Shown piece after piece: positions 49,778 to 60,173 of a stretch of DNA of 64,000 bases. How positions within the stretch are numbered: the first letter of the stretch is position 1; each line of letters begins with the position of its first letter. Below the pieces are notes generated by a model. That model was not told where the DNA came from, made no database searches, and saw nothing but the letters and a program-made list of their open reading frames with translations. The DNA comes from Pacificispira sp965223125 (GTDB lineage: Bacteria > Pseudomonadota > Alphaproteobacteria > UBA8366 > Aestuariispiraceae), in assembly GCA_965223125.1 (NCBI GenBank), contig OZ244984.1, forward strand, positions 2,294,001 to 2,358,000, written 5' to 3'. A program made the position numbers and the translations under genes.

Positions 49778-50568
49778 TTACTCATCGACATACGCCCCCA
49801 CCGCATCCTGCTTCCAGCCCAGATGCTCACCGCCGTCCAAAGTGATCATCTGCCCGGTATAGCTCGGATTGTCGATGATGAAGCGCACGGCACCGGCAAT
49901 TGCGGTCGGCTCCGTGCGACGCTGCAGGGGGATGATGGCACATTGCCGGTCGAAGTCTGCCGGGGTCTGCCTGGGACTGGGGGCGGTCGGGCCGGGTCCG
50001 ACCGCTGCCACTCGAATGCGCGGGGCCAGGGCCATGGCCATGGTTTGGGTCAAGGTCCACAATCCGGCTTTCGACAGCGTGTAGCTGGTGAAATGCGGCG
50101 TCAGATTGAACACCCGCTGGTCAATGATATTGACCGCCACCCCATTCAGGGCAGGGGGCAGCGCCCGAGCGAAGGCTTGAATGATGCGGAAGGGCGATTC
50201 CAGATTGACCGCCATGTGCTGTGCCCAACTCTCAGCGGTCACCGTATCCCAGTCATCCCGTTCGAAGATTGAGGCATTGTTGACGACCACGCCCAGCCCG
50301 CCGAATTCGGAAACGGCTTCTGTAACCAGCCGGGATGCGGCATCCGGATCCGCCAGATCGGCCTCGAATAGCCGAACGTCCCGCCCCAGCGCCCGGATTT
50401 CAAGGGCGGTCTCTTCCGCCTCCTCCCGTGATCCGCGGAAATGCATGGCGATGTCGAAGCCCTGTCGGGCGAGTTCGAGAGCGATTTCCCGTCCGATGCG
50501 CCGTGCACCACCGGTTACCAGGGCGACCGGATGAATCCGCTCGTCCTGACGCTGGAAGGGTGCGCGCG

Positions 50569-50572
<4 letters not shown>
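49778..50572 (-). CDS. SDR oxidoreductase, pteridine reductase-like (FolM/PTR1 type)
   Basis: The 264-residue short-chain reductase has the NADPH motif VALVTGGARRIGREIALELA (residues 16-35), where GxxRRIG is typical of pteridine reductases. The catalytic triad is Asp151, Tyr164 and Lys168 (IIDQ...SYTLSK); Asp in place of the usual Ser is a PTR1/FolM feature. A dihydromonapterin or dihydrofolate reductase role is therefore likely. Its ATG overlaps the uvrB stop as ATGA, so it is expressed with uvrB. Confidence 0.8.
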
Positions 50573-52767
<2,195 letters not shown>

Positions 52768-52817
52768 GGGACCAGACTATAGTTGCGCTAAACGCCGGTG
52801 CAAGCCGGGGTCGCGGG

Positions 52818-53024
52818 CTAACCGCGAATCAGCCAGACAAGTCCGACGCCCAAAATCAGGGCGAACAGGCCTGCACGGCGCAGGGATGCAGGTGAGAGAG
52901 TCTGCATTGATGCCATCATGCGCTGCATTCCATCAGGAAAAAGCGCGTAAAACAGACCCTCGATCACCAGTATCAGTGCCAGAGCCGTGCCAAGGGAAAC
53001 CCAGAAATCTGCGGATATCGTCAC
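52818..53024 (-). CDS. DUF2065 (YjeT-like) small membrane protein
   Basis: The 68-residue protein has two membrane helices (about residues 8-28 and 48-66) with the DUF2065 motif VIEGLFYALFPDGMQRMM between them and RRAGLFALILGVGLVWLIRG at the end. E. coli YjeT is encoded beside hflC; here it is 50 bp before uvrB on the same strand. It starts with GTG at 53024, after GAGGAACA. Function unknown. Confidence 0.8.
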   Translation of the reverse strand: MTISADFWVSLGTALALILVIEGLFYALFPDGMQRMMASMQTLSPASLRRAGLFALILGVGLVWLIRG

Positions 53025-53227
53025 TGTTCCTCACAATCTTTTCCGGTCAGGCACAATATTAGCCCAGTTTGCCGCAGCCTTGTTCCGCGACTCCGCCTTG
53101 CCTAAACCGTTTCGATCACGTACCTACTATCGCAATGGGTTTTTGACCATCCTGCGTATTTTATCTGGTGTCTGGCATCTGTCCGAAGTGGTATTCTGGT
53201 CCGTGGTTCTTCCGGGCCGTGTTGTGA

Positions 53228-55141
53228 GTGAATTTCGAAGTCAGGGTTAGAGGGAGAGATTCAATTTTCAGGGATACCGGATTCGCGCGACGGCTCGTCG
53301 GCGCTGCTGTGATATTTGCATGTCTTTTCGGGTTTGGCATGACCTCTGCGTCGGCCCAGTCCGAAACGGCAGCGCTCGCCCCCCGCCTGTATTCAAATCA
53401 AGGTGTCGGGGCTCTTCCGGCGGTTCTGGCTGAGGCCGACATCTCGCTCTACCAGGAGATTTTCGATCTGCAGCGTGACGGCGACTGGAAAGCCGCCGAT
53501 CAGCGGATCGCCCGCCTTCAGGATCATTCGCTGATGGGCCATGTTCTCTTTCAGCGCTATATGCATCCGACGGCCTATCGGTCGGCCTATGCTGAATTGA
53601 AACTCTGGCTGGATGACTATGCCGACCATCCCGGCGCGACCCGAGTTCATACCCTGGCTCTGGCCCGCAAACCCGCCTCGGAACCGTCTCCCAAACGGCC
53701 CCGTGCCGTTGAATTGCCGGAAATGGACGCCGTTACAAGTTTCGTCGAGTCGCGGGAAGAGGTCGAATCCGACATCCCGGAAATCCGAAGCCAGAAATAT
53801 GCCGGGAAATCGGCGGGGGAAAAGCGTCGGATCCGGGATATTCATGTTCAGATCAACGCTCTGGTTCAGCGCGGCAGCGTGTCGATCGCGCTGGAGCGTC
53901 TTGATACTGCCGCAAATCGGGATCTGTTCGATCCGGTCAGTTTTGCTGAAAGTCTGGGGGTCATCGCGCGCGGCTATTTCCGGTACCACATGGATCAAGA
54001 GGCGATGGATATCGCCTTGCGCGCCATGAATATGGCCGGTGATGACGCCGCCCGCGCCCATTGGTGGGGTGGGCTGGCAGCCTTTCGCGCCGGGCAGTGG
54101 GACAGGGCGGCGACGCATTTCGCGTCTCTCAGCCAGTCCGCAGAAGCCGATGACTGGCTGCGCTCCGCTGGTGGTTTCTGGGCGTCGAGGGCCTATCTGA
54201 TCGGCGGCAAGCCGCAATATGTCACGGAAATGCTGACTCGCGCCGCCCGAACTCCGCGTGCCTTCTATGGCCTGCTGGCAACGCGGGCGCTGGGCCAGAC
54301 GCCGCCGCTTGATTTTGAAATGCCGGTTCTGAGTGCGACCGAGACGGAACTGCTGCTGGATATTCCAGCGGCACGTCGGGCGATTGCCCTGATTGAGGTT
54401 GGGCAGACCGATCTGGCCGATGCGGAGTTACGTCGGTTCGTGGACGAATTACCGCCCTCCTTTGCCGGAACATTGCTGGCGCTGGCCGACAAGGCCGGGT
54501 TGGCCGATGTTGCCTTTCGGTTGGGTCGGGAGATGGAGCGCCGCCAGAAAATCAGCCTGGACGGCGCGCTCTATCCGCTGCCGGGATGGGAGCCACAGGA
54601 CGGTTTCGCCATCGACCGCGCACTGGTCTATGCCATCATCCGCCAGGAATCCCAGTTCCGCAGCCGTGCCGTCAGCTATGCTGGTGCCCGTGGCCTGATG
54701 CAGTTGATGCCGTTGACGGCCAGCTATATGGCTGGGGAGCGGTTTTCGGGAGCGGCCCGGGCCGAACTGTTCGATCCGGCCCTGAATCTCTCCCTTGGTC
54801 AGAAATATATCGGCTATGTGCTGAATCTGCCCGGGGTGGACGGCAATCTGCTCTATGCTCTGGCAGCCTATAATGCCGGTCCCGGCAATCTCCAGAAATG
54901 GCGCGGCAGGATCGACTATGCCGATGATCCGCTGCTGTTCATCGAAAGCCTTCCCTCGCGTGAAACGCGCTCCTATATCGAGCATGTTCTGTCGAATTTC
55001 TGGATTTACCGGATGCGTCTGGGACAGCCGGTGGAAAGCCTGGATCGGTTGATTGGCGGGGACTGGCCGCTTTATGTCAGCCTGGAACAGCCCCCCGCCA
55101 GCGATGGTGTGGTCCCTGTCAGTGCCAAAACGGCGGACTGA
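53228..55141 (+). CDS. Soluble lytic murein transglycosylase (Slt70-like)
   Basis: The 637-residue periplasmic enzyme cleaves peptidoglycan glycan strands. A signal peptide spans about residues 20-44, ending SASAQ. A long superhelical alpha domain follows. The SLT catalytic domain has Glu474 in YAIIRQESQFRSRAVSYAGARGLMQLMPLTA and the substrate motif LYALAAYNAGPGNLQKW. Length matches Slt70. It begins with GTG at 53228; the 200 bp upstream hold no other gene I can support. moaB follows 22 bp later. Confidence 0.92.
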   Translation: MNFEVRVRGRDSIFRDTGFARRLVGAAVIFACLFGFGMTSASAQSETAALAPRLYSNQGVGALPAVLAEADISLYQEIFDLQRDGDWKAADQRIARLQDHSLMGHVLFQRYMHPTAYRSAYAELKLWLDDYADHPGATRVHTLALARKPASEPSPKRPRAVELPEMDAVTSFVESREEVESDIPEIRSQKYAGKSAGEKRRIRDIHVQINALVQRGSVSIALERLDTAANRDLFDPVSFAESLGVIARGYFRYHMDQEAMDIALRAMNMAGDDAARAHWWGGLAAFRAGQWDRAATHFASLSQSAEADDWLRSAGGFWASRAYLIGGKPQYVTEMLTRAARTPRAFYGLLATRALGQTPPLDFEMPVLSATETELLLDIPAARRAIALIEVGQTDLADAELRRFVDELPPSFAGTLLALADKAGLADVAFRLGREMERRQKISLDGALYPLPGWEPQDGFAIDRALVYAIIRQESQFRSRAVSYAGARGLMQLMPLTASYMAGERFSGAARAELFDPALNLSLGQKYIGYVLNLPGVDGNLLYALAAYNAGPGNLQKWRGRIDYADDPLLFIESLPSRETRSYIEHVLSNFWIYRMRLGQPVESLDRLIGGDWPLYVSLEQPPASDGVVPVSAKTAD

Positions 55142-55163
55142 TAGCGGATTCGGAGACGGCATT

Positions 55164-55700
55164 ATGGGTATCGACGAAAGCCTGCCCTTCAAACCGGTCA
55201 GAATCGCGGTCCTGACCGTTTCAGATACACGGACGCTGGCGGACGACCGGTCGGGCGATACGCTGGTCTCCCGACTGGAATCAGATGGTCATATTCTCGC
55301 CACGCGTGAGATCGTCACCGATGATGCCGACAGGATTGCGGTGATCCTGAACCGCTGGATCGACGATCCGCAGATTGATTGCATTGTCACCACCGGCGGG
55401 ACCGGGCTGACCGGGCGGGACGTGACGCCGGAGGCTTTTGCGCGGGTCTGCGAGAAGGATATTCCGGGTTTCGGCGAGTACTTTCGCTGGATGTCGGTCC
55501 AGAAGATCGGCACCTCGACGATCCAGAGCCGCGCTATGGCCGGGGTAGCGCGTGGCACCTATCTCTTCGCCCTGCCGGGATCGACCGGGGCCTGCAAGGA
55601 TGGCTGGGACGAAATCCTGCACTACCAGTTGGATTTCCGTCACCGGCCCTGCAATTTCGTCGAACTGATGCCCCGTCTGCGGGAGCATGAGGCCCGGTAA
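55164..55700 (+). CDS. moaB: Molybdopterin adenylyl-transfer type protein MoaB
   Basis: The 178-residue protein belongs to the MoaB/MogA family, which handles molybdopterin in Mo-cofactor synthesis. It has the MPT-binding signature DCIVTTGGTGLTGRDVTPEAF (about residues 68-88) and LFALPGSTGACKDGWDEIL (about 133-151). GGAGACGG precedes the ATG at 55164. It follows the transglycosylase gene and faces an MFS gene. The Mo hydroxylase elsewhere in the window needs this cofactor, but no other moa gene is here. Confidence 0.92.
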   Translation: MGIDESLPFKPVRIAVLTVSDTRTLADDRSGDTLVSRLESDGHILATREIVTDDADRIAVILNRWIDDPQIDCIVTTGGTGLTGRDVTPEAFARVCEKDIPGFGEYFRWMSVQKIGTSTIQSRAMAGVARGTYLFALPGSTGACKDGWDEILHYQLDFRHRPCNFVELMPRLREHEAR

Positions 55701-55709
55701 GCCATTCGG

Positions 55710-57119
55710 TCAGGCGCGCAGGCGGCGGATCAGCAGCAGGGCCAGCAATGCGACCGGTATCATCACCGCGAAGATCCAGAACCCGGCATCCTGCGCGGCC
55801 TGAAGGCTTGGCTGGTCGCCATAGCCGACGGAGTTCGCAACCAGCCCGCTGACCGCCGCGCCCAGTGCATAGCCGATGGTCTGAATCGTCGTGATGGCGC
55901 TGGCGGCGCGGTCCTTGTCATCCGTCGGGGCTGCTTCGACGCAGCGTTGCAGGATATGCCCGAAACAGGTGCCGAATGCGCATCCCGCCAGAAAAAGGAA
56001 GGGCAGCATGGCCCAGACCGGTCCAGGTGTGACCGTCAGGGTGAGACCGATGGTGGAGACAAGCATGGCAAGGAAGGCCAGTTGGATCGCACGAAGCTGT
56101 GTGCGTCCCTGCAATCCGGCAAAGATCAGCGCCCCCGCCGTCCAGGCAACCGATTCCAGCGCGATCATATAGCCCGCCGCCAGCGGGCCTACACCATGCA
56201 TCTGATCCAGCAGCACCGGCCCGTAGACCGAAAACGGCATGCTGGCCAGCGCGATCAGGAAGATCGCCATGAATCCGACTCCGACCGGGGTTGCTATATC
56301 GGCAACGCTGCGTGGCAGCAGGCGATTGTCCGCCGCCCGGCGATCCAGTCGGACAAACAGCATTAGCCCTGCAATACCCAGAACGCAGAGTCCGGCAATC
56401 AGGGGCAGGTTCCCGCGTTCCAGTCCTGCCACGGCAATGCAGAGGATTGAGAGGGACAGTACCGAGAGTCGTCGCCAGGGAATCCGCGATACGGGTTCCG
56501 TGGCTTCCGCCTGTGTTCGGGCGGGCAGTGCCCAGCGAAGGGCTACGGCGAGGATCAGCGCCTGTCCGACAAACGCCCAGAAACCCCAGCGCCAATGGCC
56601 GTATTCGGCGAAAATCCCACCAACCAGTGGCCCCAGGAAGGAGGATGATCCCCAGACTGCCGAGATCGCCGCCATCACCAGCGGGGTGAATCGGCTGGGG
56701 AACTGGCTGGCGATACCGATCATGGTGCAGGCGACCAGCATGCCGCCCCCGATCCCCTGAATACCGCGCCCGACAATCATGCCATGCATGCCGGGGGTCA
56801 GGGCGCTGCACGCACAGCCGAGGGCAACAGCGAAGGCGGCGCAGATCATGGTGCGCCGCAGGCCAACGATCCGCGTGACGATGGCCGCGCAGCAGGCTGC
56901 CGTGATCGAGGCGAGACGATAGAGCACGAAATTCCAGGAGATCAGGGCTTCCCCGCCGACATCCCGCACGACGCCAGGCAGCAGGGTTGCGATCACGGTG
57001 CTGTCCGCCGCATGCAGCCAGACCCCGAAGCACAGGACCATGAACAGCCCCGCCTTCGGGCCGGTCAGAATCGCGCGCCAGGTAGGCAGTGCCTCACCTG
57101 CAAGTCCAGCCCCCGTCAT
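55710..57119 (-). CDS. MFS drug-resistance-type exporter (DHA2-like)
   Basis: The 469-residue protein has about 13-14 hydrophobic segments, in line with the DHA2 group. Motif C-like AIVTRIVGLRRTM and the GRGIQGIGGGMLVACTMIGIASQFP segment are typical of EmrB/QacA-related carriers. It is the last gene of an SDR-Rieske-MFS operon; its ATG overlaps the Rieske stop. It may export a product or a toxic substrate of those enzymes. The substrate is unknown. Confidence 0.88.
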   Translation of the reverse strand: MTGAGLAGEALPTWRAILTGPKAGLFMVLCFGVWLHAADSTVIATLLPGVVRDVGGEALISWNFVLYRLASITAACCAAIVTRIVGLRRTMICAAFAVALGCACSALTPGMHGMIVGRGIQGIGGGMLVACTMIGIASQFPSRFTPLVMAAISAVWGSSSFLGPLVGGIFAEYGHWRWGFWAFVGQALILAVALRWALPARTQAEATEPVSRIPWRRLSVLSLSILCIAVAGLERGNLPLIAGLCVLGIAGLMLFVRLDRRAADNRLLPRSVADIATPVGVGFMAIFLIALASMPFSVYGPVLLDQMHGVGPLAAGYMIALESVAWTAGALIFAGLQGRTQLRAIQLAFLAMLVSTIGLTLTVTPGPVWAMLPFLFLAGCAFGTCFGHILQRCVEAAPTDDKDRAASAITTIQTIGYALGAAVSGLVANSVGYGDQPSLQAAQDAGFWIFAVMIPVALLALLLIRRLRA

Positions 57120-58714
57120 CCCTCCGCCCGTACGAAGGCGAGGGACTGATGGGCCGTGCGCAGCACATGCTTGCGCTTCAGGGGACTGGCAAGGAACCGG
57201 GCGAGGGCCGCCGCCGCCGTTTCATGCCAGAAGGTATCGGGCCTGTCCTGCATCTCTTCCCGGATCGCATAGCTGAGTTTCAACAGATGAGCGGAGACGA
57301 TGTACTCGAAATGCCCGTGATCCTCAACGCCTGCCAGCGCTCGGGCAACGGTGCCTGCCGGATCGTTGCTGCGCCAGGGGGATGTATCCAGGTCGGGATC
57401 GGTGAAGCCGCCATTGCGCCCCAGGAAGCAGCCGAGCTGCAGCAGCCCGTTCGGCCAGAGTTGCGGATGCGCCTCAGCCAGTTTCCGAACCGCATTACCG
57501 AAAGTCAGCGCATGGGTGAAGTCGAGCCAGCCGACATTCTGGGAAACCGTGCTGTCGGTCTTCTCCTGCCAGGAGAGATCGTAATGCAGCATCTGCCAGG
57601 ATGCCGCCGCCATCACCCGATCATAGAGCGCCATCGGGTCACCGGACCCGGTGGCGATCCGCTGCAGGACGGAGCGCACGGATTCCTGTCGCAGGTCACC
57701 TTCCTCTGGAATGTCCATGCCGTCGCCTGTCCAGGAGGCAAGGGCTGGGCCATAGGCGCGGAATTCCGGGATCAGATCTTCCCGGCTGGCATAAATGAGC
57801 GAGCGGACAAGTACCATACATAGATTCAGCAGGCTTTCCCGATCCCCTAGATGTGCCGAAAGCGCGCGCATCTTGTAGGTATAGATCGCCGAATGACCAA
57901 AATCCGCATAATGGGCCAGCGCCGCACGGGCAAACCCTCGCTCCAGCTCCGTCCAGCCTAATCCGGCGGCGATACCGCCACGCAGGATGGCGCAGGCGTG
58001 GGCCTCGTCCTCTGCTTCAATGGCAGCGACGAATGTGTCTTCATTCCATATCGATTGACCTTCGGGATAGGGGAATTCCGGTTCCCGCCGTGTATCCCAT
58101 GCGAAATGCCCGATGCATTCGACCAGCATGCCCAGTTGTCGAACCGGGTCGTCAGTCTCGCCTCGCAGACTCAGCCAGTCCGCCGTTGCTGGCAGGGCAT
58201 GGCTGGCACCAAATTCGAACCGGTCATGGGTCAGCCGGATCGTGTGCCGCAGCGCATCCAATGGATCGCCGCCTGCTTTCATCAGCCGCGCGACTTCTCG
58301 TGCCATGCGGTCATATTCATGCCGGTCGAAACAATCGGCAAGATTGGAAAGCGCGGTGGCGATCCTATCCTCCGCAGGCGGGTCGCTGAGGTCGAGGCTG
58401 ATGCCCCCCTCATCCAGCCGCACCGGATAGCGCCGCAACCGGTCGCCACCGACCAGCGTTTCACCACTATCAAGATCGAATTTCCAGTTGTGCCAGTTGC
58501 AGGTCAGGATGCAGTGATCCGAACCGGTAACGTCGCCTTCTGACAGCGGAAATCCCTCATGCGGGCAGCGATTGTTGCAGGCATGTACGGTATCGCCATG
58601 GCGCAGCAGCAGGATCTGTTTCCCTGCCGCCTTTCGAACTAGGCGTCCTCCGGCGGCATCCAGTTCAGCCAGAGTGGCGAGCCTGTGCCAGTTGTCCTGA
58701 CTATTTTTCATCAT
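57116..58714 (-). CDS. Rieske [2Fe-2S] protein fused to a long helical domain (questin oxidase-like?)
   Basis: The 532-residue protein opens with a Rieske domain: CPH in HACNNRCPHEGFPLSEGD and CNWHNWKF (about residues 95-98) supply the Cys/His cluster ligands. The remaining 400 residues are mostly helical and His-rich, with FEFGASHALPATADWL, FGHSAIYTYKMRALSA and a VGWLDFTHALTFGNAV segment; these resemble questin oxidase-like (DUF4243) proteins, a call I hold only loosely. No typical dioxygenase 2-His-1-Asp domain is seen. Start: tandem ATG at 58714 or 58711, after GGGAGG. The SDR gene ends 2 bp upstream. Confidence 0.7.
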   Translation of the reverse strand: MMKNSQDNWHRLATLAELDAAGGRLVRKAAGKQILLLRHGDTVHACNNRCPHEGFPLSEGDVTGSDHCILTCNWHNWKFDLDSGETLVGGDRLRRYPVRLDEGGISLDLSDPPAEDRIATALSNLADCFDRHEYDRMAREVARLMKAGGDPLDALRHTIRLTHDRFEFGASHALPATADWLSLRGETDDPVRQLGMLVECIGHFAWDTRREPEFPYPEGQSIWNEDTFVAAIEAEDEAHACAILRGGIAAGLGWTELERGFARAALAHYADFGHSAIYTYKMRALSAHLGDRESLLNLCMVLVRSLIYASREDLIPEFRAYGPALASWTGDGMDIPEEGDLRQESVRSVLQRIATGSGDPMALYDRVMAAASWQMLHYDLSWQEKTDSTVSQNVGWLDFTHALTFGNAVRKLAEAHPQLWPNGLLQLGCFLGRNGGFTDPDLDTSPWRSNDPAGTVARALAGVEDHGHFEYIVSAHLLKLSYAIREEMQDRPDTFWHETAAAALARFLASPLKRKHVLRTAHQSLAFVRAEG

Positions 58715-58716
58715 GA

Positions 58717-59442
58717 TTATCCTCCCACCCGGTCCATTCGACCGAGTATCACATCGCTGATCAGGACCGTCCGGCGTCGGCTTAGGGCGAACAGGATGCA
58801 GTCTATCACATCCGCTCCATCCAGGGCGCGATCCGTGGGGAGGGTCGACGATATCAGCGGGTTCCAATCATCGAAATCCGGTGGAAAGACCGCGATGGAA
58901 CGGATACCCGCTGCAGTTAAGCCCGGCCGGGTCGCCTCTACCAGTGCCGCCTGTCCCCGTTTTGCGGCATTGAAGGCGGGAGATGCCGACCCAGCGGGCG
59001 TACGGGATAGACCGCTGGTTGAAACCACGGTCACGACATCCGCCGCAGGCGCACGCTGCAGGGCGGGTGAGAGGTCGCGCAACAAGATCGCCATGCCGGT
59101 GATGGCGGAAGCAACCGTATTTGCAATTTCGGCATCTGAGTTATCGGTAATATCTCCTTCCAGCCATCCAGCGCCGTTATTGATCAGCAGATCTACCGGG
59201 TTGGTCGCGATGGCCTTTGCCGCCGTCGATACGGAGGGTGGGTTGGCAAGGTCCATTTCGATGGTTTCGATCCGCACATCCGTTATCTGTCGGATCTCCG
59301 ACGCCGTATTCTTCAGAGCAGTCTGGGATCGAGCGGCCAGCACCAGATCGGCCCCGCAGCGTGCCAGACTGACCGCAAGGGCCCGACCCAGGCCCCGCGC
59401 CGCACCTGTCACCACGCACCGTTTTCCCGTCATGTCGATCAT
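58717..59442 (-). CDS. SDR family protein lacking the catalytic tyrosine
   Basis: The 241-residue protein has an SDR nucleotide-binding motif (VVTGAARGLGRALA, residues 10-23) and NNGAG (88-92). The active-site region reads SPAFNAAKRG: the Lys161 is kept but position 157, Tyr in nearly all SDRs, is Phe. Normal hydride-transfer chemistry is therefore doubtful. It is the first gene of the SDR-Rieske-MFS operon, and its promoter region is shared with a divergent cysteine-rich regulator. Confidence 0.82.
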   Translation of the reverse strand: MIDMTGKRCVVTGAARGLGRALAVSLARCGADLVLAARSQTALKNTASEIRQITDVRIETIEMDLANPPSVSTAAKAIATNPVDLLINNGAGWLEGDITDNSDAEIANTVASAITGMAILLRDLSPALQRAPAADVVTVVSTSGLSRTPAGSASPAFNAAKRGQAALVEATRPGLTAAGIRSIAVFPPDFDDWNPLISSTLPTDRALDGADVIDCILFALSRRRTVLISDVILGRMDRVGG

Positions 59443-59456
59443 GAGCGTTTCCCTTT

Positions 59457-59474
59457 ATAAAGTATTTTCTTTAT
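59457..59474. promoter_or_regulatory. AT-rich inverted repeat near the SDR start
   Basis: ATAAAG and CTTTAT are exact reverse complements separated by TATTTT, 15 bp before the SDR ATG. It is likely one of two operators in this 83-bp divergent promoter. Confidence 0.45.
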
Positions 59475-59506
59475 TAAATTAACCGCTCTCTTGTTTTACG
59501 CAATAT

Positions 59507-59520
59507 TTTTCTTTAGAAAA
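59507..59520. promoter_or_regulatory. AT-rich palindrome at the regulator start
   Basis: TTTTCTTTAGAAAA is a perfect palindrome with a TT centre, five bases before the ATG of the Fe-S-type regulator. It would overlap the ribosome site and is well placed for autoregulation. Confidence 0.4.
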
Positions 59521-59525
59521 GAGTC

Positions 59526-60173
59526 ATGTCCGAGATTCGAAAGAAACCCCGCACCCGTCGCGACATCCTGGAACGGCTGAAAATCGGTGGTGCCAGTGAC
59601 GCGACCGCTCTGGCGGAGGAAATGGCGCTGACCCCGATGGCGGTGCGTCAGCATCTGTATGAATTGCAGGCGGAAGGGCTGGTTGAGGCGCGCGAAGAGG
59701 CCCGCCCGGTCGGGCGTCCGGCGAAGCTGTGGTTTCTGACCGGGGCGGCGGAGAGGTTCTTCCCCGATGCCCATGCGGACCTGGCCGTCGGGTTGATTGA
59801 AACGGTTCGGAACGCTCTTGGGCCGGCGGCGCTGGATCGGTTGATTGCGGAACGCTCGCACCAGCAGATCGCGTTCTATCGGGCCGATCTGGACCGGATC
59901 GAAACCCTGGAGGACAAGCTGAAGGCGCTGATGGAAATTCGCACCCGGGAGGGATACATGGCCGCCCTGGAGTGCAGTTCGGAAGGGTTTCTTTTCATCG
60001 AGAACCATTGTCCGATCTGCAGCGCGGCCCGCGCCTGTTCAGGTCTCTGCGCGATGGAATTGCAGGTCTTTCAGGCCGCCATCGGGCCAGATGCAGTGGT
60101 GGAGCGTACCGACCATATCCTGGCCGGTGCGCGGCGCTGTGCCTATCGGGTCACCCCTTCCAGCGGCGGCTGA
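59526..60173 (+). CDS. Helix-turn-helix regulator with probable Fe-S cluster (SufR-like)
   Basis: The 215-residue protein has an N-terminal winged helix (TRRDILERLKIGGASDATALAEEMALTPMAVRQHLYELQAEGLVEAREE). The C-terminal part has a dense cysteine motif, ENHCPICSAARACSGLCAME (about residues 158-177), and a later Cys in GARRCAYRV. This resembles SufR-type regulators that hold a [4Fe-4S] cluster. It is divergent from the SDR-Rieske-MFS operon, so sensing iron-sulfur or redox state to control the Rieske enzyme is the natural inference. Its 3' end overlaps the convergent TPR gene by 23 bp. Confidence 0.83.
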   Translation: MSEIRKKPRTRRDILERLKIGGASDATALAEEMALTPMAVRQHLYELQAEGLVEAREEARPVGRPAKLWFLTGAAERFFPDAHADLAVGLIETVRNALGPAALDRLIAERSHQQIAFYRADLDRIETLEDKLKALMEIRTREGYMAALECSSEGFLFIENHCPICSAARACSGLCAMELQVFQAAIGPDAVVERTDHILAGARRCAYRVTPSSGG

